From Parashewanella tropica (GTDB lineage: Bacteria; Pseudomonadota; Gammaproteobacteria; Enterobacterales; Shewanellaceae): a DNA stretch of 64,000 bases. A program made the position numbers and the translations under genes. Below the pieces are notes generated by a model. It worked only from the letters and a program-made list of their open reading frames with translations. It was not told where the DNA came from and ran no database searches. The stretch spans positions 3,359,001-3,423,000 of the forward strand of contig NZ_CP037951.1 of the NCBI RefSeq assembly GCF_004358445.1, in the 5' to 3' direction. Of this stretch, positions 40,757-48,986 are shown piece by piece (the stretch's first letter is position 1; each line of letters begins with the position of its first letter).

Positions 40757-42586
40757 TTACGAAAATACCATCGCAATATAGCCAAGAATTAAAACTAAGG
40801 CTGACGTTAACGCATAAGGAACAGGGTAACCAATAGCCGCAATGGCACTTTTCGATATATCTTGAATTCCATTCAGTCCCGGTGTGCTGTTACGTGATCC
40901 TGCACAGGTTCCAGCCAGAATCACAGGATTCATCTTACGAATATAGTAACCGTAAAGCCAAGAAATAAACGGCGGGATCAAAGCTCCAGCTAATCCAAGC
41001 AGAGCAATCCAGATAATGACACTTCCCTGAAAAGAGTTAAGAATTTTAGGCCCTACTGAAGAAGCCAACACAGCAACAAAAAATGAAAGACCAATATCAT
41101 TCATAAATGAACGAGCACCTTCGCTTGTTGGACCACCAAAATTAGGGTTACGTGTTCGTAGCCAAGAAACAAAAATGCCCATCAACATACAGCCAGCAGA
41201 CGTGCCAAGCGCAAACGGAATATTTTTTATGGTTAAGCTGAAGTGACCTATGAGATAGCCAATCGTCAACGCTATCGACATAAACGAAACCTCAGTATAT
41301 GAACTCTCCACGACAGGCTTTCCTTCTAAGGTTTTTGCTACTCGATTGATACAAGCCTCTGGGCCGATTAATCGGATAACATCTCCCGTTTCGACAACCG
41401 TATCAGGTAAATGATGTTCTGGAACGCCTGAGCGGAACAAGGCTTTTACACTCACTCCAAACCCTATTTCTTCCTCTAATTCCAGTAAGGTTTTTCCGTG
41501 AACGGATTTAGCACCAATATGAATATCAGCAACCTCAATGGCAACACTGCGTACTCGGGGTTCATCCACTTCATTACCAGTGACTTCGCTCTCTTTCAGC
41601 AAGTCACTATATTCCCCCATAATGCCAATGATATCGCCTATCTTAAGCACCGAATCATCATTAGCCTCAATAAGTTGCTCACCTCTTAAAATTTTAACTA
41701 CGCTAGCATTCGGGTTGTTTTGGTGTATCACTGATAATGGCTGATTAGTCAGCTCTGAATGATCCACTCGATAAGAACGAATTTGCAGATCAGAAAGTCC
41801 TAATTTGGATGAACCCGATGTGCCTGGAAGCGCTTCTTTATCACTGCCAAATGATGCCTCAGCATCTTTAGCCGACTTAACTGGATCATGACCAAACATG
41901 GTCGGTAAATATTTGATCAGTAAAATGATGAATACAGAGGAGAGAACATAGCTAATGGCGTACCCAGCAGCCATATTAGCTCCAACCACATCGGCAGTTA
42001 ACCCATCAGGCATTTTATAAGCGCCACTGGAAATTGCACTTTGTGCCACGCCCATTACGGCTGTTACGGTATAGCTACCTGAGATAATCCCAGCCGCATA
42101 GCCTGGAGCCAAACCGACCAGTTTTGCACCTAAGAAAACAATTAAAAAATTACTGAATACCGTGATTAGCCCAATAACAAAAAAGTCCCAGCCTCCCCGT
42201 TTAAATCCGGAAAAAAATTGAGGACCGACTTTCATCCCTAACGCATACATAAACATCATCAATGCGATATCTTCTACTAAACCGGGAATATGAAACGTCA
42301 TCCCGTACAAGGTCTTAGCGGTAAACGAAATGGCAATACCAACGATTAAAGTACCCGCCGTAGCACCAAGACTGATCCCACATAGGCTCAATCGACCGAG
42401 AGGATAACCCATCGCTAATGCCAAAAATAAATAAGCAAATGGATTATGACTTAACCAAGCAAAGGTATAGCTTCCTGTTGACGTATCAGCCGCATAAGCA
42501 TTTGAGCAGATAAGAAATAATCCACTAAAAACGAGAGTCAAAATAGACGCATTACAGAGGCAAGCTTTTTTAGGCGTGTTCAACAT
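40757..42586 (-). CDS. Aspartate:alanine antiporter-type transporter (AAE family)
   Basis: 609 residues from ATG 42586, with GGGAGAAG about 7 nt upstream; a start five codons further is less likely. Two membrane domains (near 45-220 and 430-605) enclose a soluble region with two TrkA-C/RCK_C-like modules (LRGEQLIEANDDSVLKIGD and HHLPDTVVETGDVIRLIGP). This is the AspT/YidE architecture, an aspartate-alanine exchanger in characterised cases. GLVEDIALMMFMYALGMKVGPQF and the C-terminal GTCAGSRNSTPGLNG are the repeated signature loops. The actual substrate is inferred only. Confidence 0.85.
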   Translation of the reverse strand: MLNTPKKACLCNASILTLVFSGLFLICSNAYAADTSTGSYTFAWLSHNPFAYLFLALAMGYPLGRLSLCGISLGATAGTLIVGIAISFTAKTLYGMTFHIPGLVEDIALMMFMYALGMKVGPQFFSGFKRGGWDFFVIGLITVFSNFLIVFLGAKLVGLAPGYAAGIISGSYTVTAVMGVAQSAISSGAYKMPDGLTADVVGANMAAGYAISYVLSSVFIILLIKYLPTMFGHDPVKSAKDAEASFGSDKEALPGTSGSSKLGLSDLQIRSYRVDHSELTNQPLSVIHQNNPNASVVKILRGEQLIEANDDSVLKIGDIIGIMGEYSDLLKESEVTGNEVDEPRVRSVAIEVADIHIGAKSVHGKTLLELEEEIGFGVSVKALFRSGVPEHHLPDTVVETGDVIRLIGPEACINRVAKTLEGKPVVESSYTEVSFMSIALTIGYLIGHFSLTIKNIPFALGTSAGCMLMGIFVSWLRTRNPNFGGPTSEGARSFMNDIGLSFFVAVLASSVGPKILNSFQGSVIIWIALLGLAGALIPPFISWLYGYYIRKMNPVILAGTCAGSRNSTPGLNGIQDISKSAIAAIGYPVPYALTSALVLILGYIAMVFS

Positions 42587-42853
42587 TTCAGCTTCTCCCA
42601 TTGATAAATGACGAAGTATAGATAAACGATTTGTAAAGCTTAGATGTGAATCAAGAGTTATGTAGAGGAGTTTGCTTAAGTTTTAAATCTCATACTTATA
42701 TTTATTAGAAACACTTATGAGAAATAACAGAAAGATGTTTAGCTGATAATTTAGAATATTTGGTGATATTGATGACGGTTCAAACCACAAAGATTAAGCA
42801 TTTCAAATCGTTCTCGAAACACTTAACCTTCTGTATTTATCGAATATAAAAGT

Positions 42854-43798
42854 CTAATAAGTTTCTACTGCAGCATCTAATAAAAAATCTAGTGATGGTG
42901 CAAAAAATGAAGATCCCGTCAAAGCTTGAGTAAAGCGCAACAAGTGATCGCTATGCCCGTGTTCATCACCTTTAACCATACTGTGGAGCATAGCTTCAAA
43001 GTGTGTCGGAGTATGACAAACAGAAATAAACATCAATCCTTGCTGACGTAATGAACCATAAGGCATGCTTTGTCTTAGAATTTCTTTGCTCTTGCCCTGT
43101 TCATCTTTTAGATTCACTCTTTTAATATGACTGCTCGGCAATTTATCTTCAGAAGCGTATTCAACATCATCTTGCTTGGTTCGCCCAATAATGTCTTCTT
43201 GTTCTTTTTGCGCAAGACCATGCCATTGTTTGAGTTTATGAGCGTATTTTTGTACGTGAACATAACTGCCTGATTGAAAGCGTGGTTCTTCTTCGCCAAC
43301 CAAAGCCACTTGTTGTCGCTGGCGGCCTTTAGGGTTTTCGGTACCATCAACAAAACCAGTGAGATCACGACTGTCCATGTAACGGAAGCCACGCTCTTCA
43401 TCCACCAGCTCGACTAAACCTTCTAGCATTTGATTGATTTCATTAGCCACCAAATGCAACACATCATAGCGGTCACAACGGATATGAAAAAATAAATCAA
43501 ACTCGATGGCAGGAGCGTAAAAATCTTGATGCTGAACAGCTGGAAATGGGCGTAATAGAGCAGGTCGTTCATCAGGATAAAGACTGTCCCAATAATTGGC
43601 GCCAATCGCTAAAAAGCCATTGAATGCACTGTCTGCATATTGATCGGTTAGCTCATAGAGATACTGAGCCACCGAAGCAAGACAAGGTCTAAGTTGAGCT
43701 TCTACATTATCTTCTGCGTTATACATCAAATAAATGCTGTGCAGATTTCCCTCTGCACAAATTCCCAATTGCTCCCTTGGCATTTTTCCCATTTCCAT
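42854..43798 (-). CDS. DyP-type haem peroxidase (YfeX-like)
   Basis: 314 residues. The DyP signature GFVDGTENPKG with catalytic Asp is near residue 150. The proximal haem histidine is probably in PSSHIKRVN near 223, and the distal arginine in ILRQSMPYG near 243. Such enzymes oxidise dyes or porphyrin-related substrates with hydrogen peroxide; no signal peptide is visible, so it is cytoplasmic. GGGGAG precedes ATG 43798. It is a single gene, with a miniature element upstream. Confidence 0.92.
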   Translation of the reverse strand: MEMGKMPREQLGICAEGNLHSIYLMYNAEDNVEAQLRPCLASVAQYLYELTDQYADSAFNGFLAIGANYWDSLYPDERPALLRPFPAVQHQDFYAPAIEFDLFFHIRCDRYDVLHLVANEINQMLEGLVELVDEERGFRYMDSRDLTGFVDGTENPKGRQRQQVALVGEEEPRFQSGSYVHVQKYAHKLKQWHGLAQKEQEDIIGRTKQDDVEYASEDKLPSSHIKRVNLKDEQGKSKEILRQSMPYGSLRQQGLMFISVCHTPTHFEAMLHSMVKGDEHGHSDHLLRFTQALTGSSFFAPSLDFLLDAAVETY

Positions 43799-44213
43799 TC
43801 GTTACTCCCCTAATGCAATCATGGTAAACAAATCTTTAAATTAGTTCACGATTTATCTACAAAAAATAGAAGTTTAGGATCATTGTATGTTGACCAAAAA
43901 TTCGCTAGTTTTACAGTGCAAATACTAGGGGCTGTTTATCTTTCAGGATGAAATTTTGTGCTATATGAGCGCTTTTCTGTTCAAGGCGTGGGCAATGAAG
44001 CTTAGCATTCTAAGTAAATTGCTCACAACACAGAACAGGTAGCGCTCATAAGCATCGAAGACAGCGTAAATTGGTCATTTCTGCTGCGTTATCGCTAGTT
44101 TATGTGGTGCAACCACACTTCACAAGCTCCGCCTTGCATAAAATAACCAATTTATCGCTGCAAAAATCATCTCGAAAGATAAACTGCCCCTAACCAGTTC
44201 TTAGGAAAATTCA
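43799..44213. other. Intergenic region with a miniature element
   Basis: 415 bp between divergent genes. Most of it is the element at 43928-44190, leaving about 130 bp for the DyP promoter and 23 bp before the peptidase start. The peptidase must therefore be transcribed from within the element. Confidence 0.7.
43928..44190. mobile_element. TA-flanked miniature inverted-repeat element (263 bp)
   Basis: Terminal inverted repeats of about 24 bp, GGGGCTGTTTATCTTTC... and its near complement ...GAAAGATAAACTGCCCC, are bordered by TA on both sides. Inside are two long hairpins: TATGAGCGC (43964) with GCGCTCATA (44042), and CAGCGTAAATTGGTCATTT (44062) with AAATAACCAATTTATCGCTG (44141). No open frame. 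The TA border is what Tc1/mariner/IS630-type transposases leave, so this is probably a non-autonomous MITE. Confidence 0.78.
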
Positions 44214-46298
44214 ATGAAAAAACTCCTTCTAAGCAGCATCACACTTTCAATAATATTAAGTTTAACAGCCTGTACAAATGATAAGGCGACGAGCTCTCAA
44301 TCGCCATCACCGTCATCTAATACTTTGAACCAGAACAAACCAGTTTTGACTTCTGGTATCGATTTTAAAAACTTTGACCGAAGCGTTCGTCCTCAAGATA
44401 ACTTTTATCTTTATGTCAACGGCACTTGGCTCAAAGACGCTAAGATCCCAAGTGATAGAACCAGCATCGGTGCGTTTTACGATTTAAGGGAACACGCGAG
44501 AGATGACGTTAAGGCGATTATTGAAAATGTTGCCCAGCAATCAAACTTAAAAAGCGGCTCTGACGAGCAAAAGGTAGCGGATTTATATCGCTCTTACATG
44601 GATACTCAGCGCTTAAACTCACTCGGATTATCGCCAATTGTATCGCAGTTTAGTGCGATTAAAGCGATTCACAATAGAAATCAATTAGTGGCGTATTTTG
44701 CTCGAAGCCAAATCCAAGGTGGCGCAAGTCCGATGGCATTTTACATCGATGTCGATGCCAAAAACTCCAGTCGTTACGCCACTCATATTTGGCAATCAGG
44801 TTTAAGCCTGCCAAACAGGGACTATTATCTCGATAAAACCAAACGCTTTACCGACCTTCGTCGAGCTTACCTCAAACACGTTCAGAAAATGTTTGAACTC
44901 GCCAAACTACCCAACCCAAGCCAAAGTGCTAAAACCGTGTTATCACTAGAAACCGCAATAGCCAAACTGCATTGGGATAAAGTCAAAACTCGTGACAGCA
45001 CCAAAACGTATAACCTATATCAAACTCGAAATTTAACTAAACTTGCGCCACAAATCCCATGGAGCCTTTACCTCAAAACAATGGGAGCAGATAAGCAAAA
45101 AGACATCATTATCAATCAACCCAGCTTTATCGCTGGTCTTGGCAAGCTTATTCAATCTCGAAACCTTAACGATTGGAAAGTCTATCTAACTTGGCAAACA
45201 CTCTCAGGTTCGGCCAGCTTATTGTCCGATCCCTTTGTAAAAGAGAACTTCAACTTTTTCTCTAAAACCTTAAACGGTCAAGAAGCCCAAGAGCCTCGTT
45301 GGAAGCGAGGTGTTTCAGTGGTCAACGGTTTACTCGGCGAAGTTGTAGGCAAGGTTTATGTCAAACAGCACTTTAAACCAGAAGCTAAAGCCAGAATGGA
45401 GCAATTGGTTGAAAATCTGCGCGATGCTTATGGCAGCAGTATTGATGATCTCACTTGGATGAGCGCCACAACAAAAGCCGCAGCACGTGACAAGCTGGCT
45501 AAGTTCACGCCTAAAATTGGTTATCCCGATAAGTGGAAGAATTACAGTAAGCTCGTCATTAAAGAGAATGATCTCGTTGGCAATGCTCGCAGAGCCGCCA
45601 TGTTCAATCATCAAAAAGATCTCGATAAATTAGGTAAGCCCGTTGATCGCAGTGAATGGTTTATGACGCCACAAACCGTTAATGCTTACTACAACCCAAC
45701 CATGAACGAAATCGTCTTTCCTGCGGCAATTTTGCAGCCACCATTCTTCAATATGGCGGCGGATGACGCGGTGAATTATGGTGGCATTGGTGCGGTTATT
45801 GGTCATGAAATGGGACATGGTTTTGATGATCAAGGGGCGAAATACGATGGCGACGGTAACTTAAAAAATTGGTGGACACCTCAAGATCTAACCGAGTTCC
45901 ACAAACGCACCAAGCAATTGGTGGATCAATTTAACGGTTATTACGTATTTAAAGACTTGCACGTGAATGGAAAACTGACCTTAGGCGAAAACATTGGTGA
46001 TCTCTCTGGTATTACCATCGCTTACAAAGCCTACAAAAAGTCTTTGAACGGTAAACCTGCACCCATCATTGATGGCTTAACGGGCGATGAACGCTTCTTT
46101 ATTGGTTTCACACAAATTTGGCGAGCCAAATTTAAAGAAAAAGCCGCACGAAATCGTGTCGCTACCGATCCCCATTCTCCACCAGAGTTTCGTTCATTAG
46201 GCGCACTATCTAATTCACCTGCTTTCTACAAAGCCTTTGATGTAAAACCGGGAGATAAAATGTATCTTCCACCAAGTAAACGCGTCAAAATTTGGTAA
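44214..46298 (+). CDS. M13-family zinc metallopeptidase, lipoprotein (PepO-like)
   Basis: 694 residues. The lipoprotein signal ends LSLTAC (lipobox near 15-20), so it is tethered in the periplasm or outer membrane. The M13 (neprilysin-like) N-terminal domain starts DNFYLYVNGTWLKDA near 62. The catalytic domain has VNAYYNPTMNEIVFPAAIL, zinc motif GHEMGHGFDDQG (near 530) and GENIGDLSG with the third ligand. The usual C-terminal VKIW is present. These enzymes cleave short peptides. AGGAAA precedes ATG. Confidence 0.93.
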   Translation: MKKLLLSSITLSIILSLTACTNDKATSSQSPSPSSNTLNQNKPVLTSGIDFKNFDRSVRPQDNFYLYVNGTWLKDAKIPSDRTSIGAFYDLREHARDDVKAIIENVAQQSNLKSGSDEQKVADLYRSYMDTQRLNSLGLSPIVSQFSAIKAIHNRNQLVAYFARSQIQGGASPMAFYIDVDAKNSSRYATHIWQSGLSLPNRDYYLDKTKRFTDLRRAYLKHVQKMFELAKLPNPSQSAKTVLSLETAIAKLHWDKVKTRDSTKTYNLYQTRNLTKLAPQIPWSLYLKTMGADKQKDIIINQPSFIAGLGKLIQSRNLNDWKVYLTWQTLSGSASLLSDPFVKENFNFFSKTLNGQEAQEPRWKRGVSVVNGLLGEVVGKVYVKQHFKPEAKARMEQLVENLRDAYGSSIDDLTWMSATTKAAARDKLAKFTPKIGYPDKWKNYSKLVIKENDLVGNARRAAMFNHQKDLDKLGKPVDRSEWFMTPQTVNAYYNPTMNEIVFPAAILQPPFFNMAADDAVNYGGIGAVIGHEMGHGFDDQGAKYDGDGNLKNWWTPQDLTEFHKRTKQLVDQFNGYYVFKDLHVNGKLTLGENIGDLSGITIAYKAYKKSLNGKPAPIIDGLTGDERFFIGFTQIWRAKFKEKAARNRVATDPHSPPEFRSLGALSNSPAFYKAFDVKPGDKMYLPPSKRVKIW

Positions 46299-46307
46299 TC
46301 CTGTATC

Positions 46308-46336
46308 AAAGCCGTACTTGTTACGGCTTTTTTTTG
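46308..46336 (+). terminator. Terminator after the M13 peptidase gene
   Basis: AAAGCCGTA, loop CTTGT, TACGGCTTT with nine consecutive T residues. Strong intrinsic terminator. Confidence 0.88.
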
Positions 46337-46406
46337 CTAAACCGTTATCGGAATGATAGCTTTGCTGCCAATATGCAAAAATCAATAACACCGATATTCG
46401 CAACCT

Positions 46407-46805
46407 ATGAATGATATTTTAGAAAAATTGCAGCAACGCAACCAGCAAACCACCTTTCCACTTGAGTTACCAACCTTTGAACAGTTGGTTGAAATTGAAG
46501 AGCAAATTTTAATCCCACTTCCTCAAGATTTAAAAAGCTATTTACTAGAAGGCAGCGACGTTTTATTTGGTCATATTGAACCCGTCACCGCTGCCGACCC
46601 ATCAACACACACATATTTACCTGAAGTCACCAGCTACGCATGGTCTATCGGTTTGCCCAGAGAAATGATCGCCATTTGCCAGCAAGGGGATGATTTTTAC
46701 TGTATCGACCAAATGGGACAAGTCCATTTTTGGAGAGATGGCAGAATGACCGCTCAATGGGAAACCCTTTGGGACTGGATTGAAGAGGTTTGGTTGGAAG
46801 AGTAG
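46407..46805 (+). CDS. SMI1/KNR4 (SUKH)-family protein
   Basis: 132 residues with the SUKH fold pattern: LPTFEQLVEIEEQILIPLPQDLKSYLLEGSD near 22-52, then GLPREMIAICQQGDDFYCID and a tryptophan-rich end. SUKH proteins are often immunity proteins against secreted toxins but also occur as housekeeping singletons in Shewanella-type genomes. No polymorphic toxin is adjacent, although a split effector-like gene lies just downstream on the other strand. Function is unknown. Confidence 0.8.
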   Translation: MNDILEKLQQRNQQTTFPLELPTFEQLVEIEEQILIPLPQDLKSYLLEGSDVLFGHIEPVTAADPSTHTYLPEVTSYAWSIGLPREMIAICQQGDDFYCIDQMGQVHFWRDGRMTAQWETLWDWIEEVWLEE

Positions 46806-46842
46806 AACAGTAATGCCTTCGTTAAGGAGGCATGTTCATTTA

Positions 46843-47729
46843 TCAGCTTGCTTTTTGAAAATTTCTTTTAGTCAAATCAGCTCGTGCAATATCAATCGGT
46901 GAAAAATAGATACACCAATTCTTTTCTGCATTACGGTTTTGCAAAGCTAAATATATTTTACTCTCAAGTTCCACTTTATGCGTTTCCCAATTAAAATCTT
47001 GCCAATGCCAACACCCGTAATTACTGTCAAAGAAATATAAATCCCCCGGTAATTCATCTTTAGTCACCTTGCGCTCACGCTTTCTAGGCACATAAACCAA
47101 AGTACTTGCATGACAATCATCTATAACACTTAACAAATTATGTCTACGTAGCTTATTCAGTACTTTTTGCTTGTCAAAAACAGGAGCTGAGTGTGCCGAG
47201 TCTCCTCTTGAAGTCACCACACCATTAACATAATTCACCAGTTTCGAATATGCCCCTGGTTCTTCATCACTATGATAACGGCGGGGCTCAGTGTAAAAAT
47301 CAAATTGATTAACTTGATAGAAATTTACTCTATCAGGCAACGATGAATGTGTCATATCATACTTCTGCAACTTGAATACCATATCCATTGGTTCATCATG
47401 GCTAGAGGCATAGCGCGCAAACTCAATATTCAAGCCAGCACACACTCCTTTTTGCTGTAGCCCTGCATCATCTCGCGTCATTTGGCTCTGCTTAAATGGC
47501 ATAAAATCTATTTTAGTTAATCGCTTGGGCCTTAAAGTAGGGAACGATGGTTCCATCACTTGTTTTTCTTCTGAGGATGAAAGTTCAGGTAACGCGATGA
47601 ATCGCTGCATCTCCATGGCTAAGCTTGGATTTTGTGCTGCGGCTTGTTTTAATTGAGTTAAGCTCGGCTGAGGAAGCAGTTTTCGAACGAGTAATGCAAA
47701 AATTGATTGGAATAATGCTGGGTGAGCGC
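46843..47729 (-). pseudogene. C-terminal fragment: YopT/AvrPphB-like (C58) protease domain
   Basis: 295 codons to the left of the IS. An internal ATG at 47616 could begin a 257-residue product. In that numbering the candidate triad is Cys59 (QQKGVCAGLNIEF), His169 (DDCHASTLVYVPRK) and Asp197 (GDLYFFDSNYGCWHW). The Cys-to-His distance of 110 is close to that of YopT and AvrPphB, and FFDSNYG resembles the FFDPN.G pattern of C58 enzymes; the His-to-Asp gap is longer (28). Known members are translocated proteases acting on host proteins. Whether this fragment is expressed is unknown. Confidence 0.65.
47720..47729. repeat. Target-site duplication, left copy
   Basis: GGGTGAGCGC, identical to 48987-48996, borders the insertion sequence. 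Confidence 0.92.
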
Positions 47730-48986
47730 CACGGAAAGATTACGAAAGCTCTTGCCCTGCAAGGACTTGAGCTAGGTAACTTGTACTCATTGCTGCTTTC
47801 TTTTGCTTTCTCTTTAAACCGGCTTTAAAGGTTGTTTCTTTATTGAGTAAATTCAGCGCTACATGACGTATGTTTGAAAACACTTCTGGTGCTTCACCTC
47901 GTCGTATACGACAATCATCCTCTCGCATCGCAACATCCAATTTCCAGTGAAGCTTATTTTCTATATGCCAATGCGACCTTACAGCTTCAGCAAACTTCTT
48001 CGGCGTTAATTTAGCTGAGCTAATGAAGTATCGAATTGTAGCGTCTGTGGGAACTTCACCTTCGTTATTTCTAAAGGAAATACTGATTCCCAATGTTTGT
48101 AGCCCTGGCCATTCAAAGCCTAAATCAACAAACTCTCCAAAAGTTTCACAGGTTATGTGCATTCGAGTTTCTTCACGCCCGTGTGCCTTTTCGTTTGTTG
48201 TAAAATATTCACCATTCCATTTCTGAAGTTTATCCATAGAGAAATGTTTGATAAAGGTTTCTTCTAAGCGCTTATGATTACCTTTTACTGCAAGCAAGTA
48301 GTCGGCATTTTTATCTAAGATTGTTTGAGCTATTTGCTTCTGACAGCCCATTGCATCAATGGTTACAATGCAACCTCTAATGTCTAATAGTTTTAGTAAC
48401 TCTGGGATTGCTGTAATTTCGTTAGACTTTTCAGCCGTTTTTATTTGTCCAAGCACGACATTATTCGCTGTAGAAAAAGCACTCACCATATGAATAGGGC
48501 CAAGCCGCTTTGCTTTGTTATATGAACGACGAACGGTCTTACCGTCAATGGCGACAACATCGCCTTTAGTCACTTCATGACAAGCTTGCATCCAATCAAT
48601 AAAACATTGTTGGAACTGCTTTGCACTAATGCTGCTAATCACTCTGGCAATGGTATCGTGAGCGGGAATTCCATTATCAAAATCTCCATAATTCTGAAGC
48701 CAGTCAAGTCGTTCATGACCGAAGTCTTCAACTTCTTCCCAACCTTCAGCACCAGCAATAACACCACAAATGGTGAGTAGCAAAATATCTGTTAGCTTGT
48801 GATCAATCTTCCAGTCCTGTCGTGGGTCTCTGATTGTAGAAAGTTGTTGAATCAAATCATGGCCGTTCATAAGAAATCTCATACTCTAAAAAGAAGTATA
48901 AGATCACAGTGAGATATAAAAGAAAAGCTAAATTTCTAAATCTGCGGAAAACTAGCTGTGACGGGGTGTTTCATGATCTTTCCCTA
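47730..48986 (-). mobile_element. Complete ISAs1-family insertion sequence (1257 bp)
   Basis: Bounded by imperfect terminal inverted repeats: left end CACGGAAAGATTACGAAAG, right end (reverse complement) TAGGGAAAGATCATGAAAC. It is flanked by the 10-bp direct repeat GGGTGAGCGC, the duplication size of the ISAs1 family. It carries one intact transposase gene. The perfect duplication and intact gene indicate recent insertion. The right end supplies the four codons RERS and the stop of the truncated effector frame. Confidence 0.9.
47740..48882 (-). CDS. ISAs1-family transposase
   Basis: 380 residues, full length for the family. The N-terminal DDE_Tnp_1-associated domain has LSTIRDPRQDWKIDHKLTDIL and CGVIAGAEGWEEVEDFG. 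Catalytic acidic residues are probably in VVAIDGKTVRRSYN, IVTIDAMGCQKQIA and SHWHIENKLHWKLDV. It moves the element by cut-and-paste or replicative transposition. A second ATG four codons downstream may be the real start. No frameshift is seen. Confidence 0.93.
   Translation of the reverse strand: MRFLMNGHDLIQQLSTIRDPRQDWKIDHKLTDILLLTICGVIAGAEGWEEVEDFGHERLDWLQNYGDFDNGIPAHDTIARVISSISAKQFQQCFIDWMQACHEVTKGDVVAIDGKTVRRSYNKAKRLGPIHMVSAFSTANNVVLGQIKTAEKSNEITAIPELLKLLDIRGCIVTIDAMGCQKQIAQTILDKNADYLLAVKGNHKRLEETFIKHFSMDKLQKWNGEYFTTNEKAHGREETRMHITCETFGEFVDLGFEWPGLQTLGISISFRNNEGEVPTDATIRYFISSAKLTPKKFAEAVRSHWHIENKLHWKLDVAMREDDCRIRRGEAPEVFSNIRHVALNLLNKETTFKAGLKRKQKKAAMSTSYLAQVLAGQELS

Noticed and set aside
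43927-44191. Miniature element considered as a derivative of the ISAs1 element
   Set aside because: Its ends (GGGGC...) and TA borders differ from the ISAs1 ends (GGAAAGAT) and 10-bp duplication, so another transposase must be responsible.
47625-47828. Frame crossing the left border of the ISAs1 element
   Set aside because: It joins target DNA and IS sequence by chance on the opposite strand; the border is defined by the duplication.
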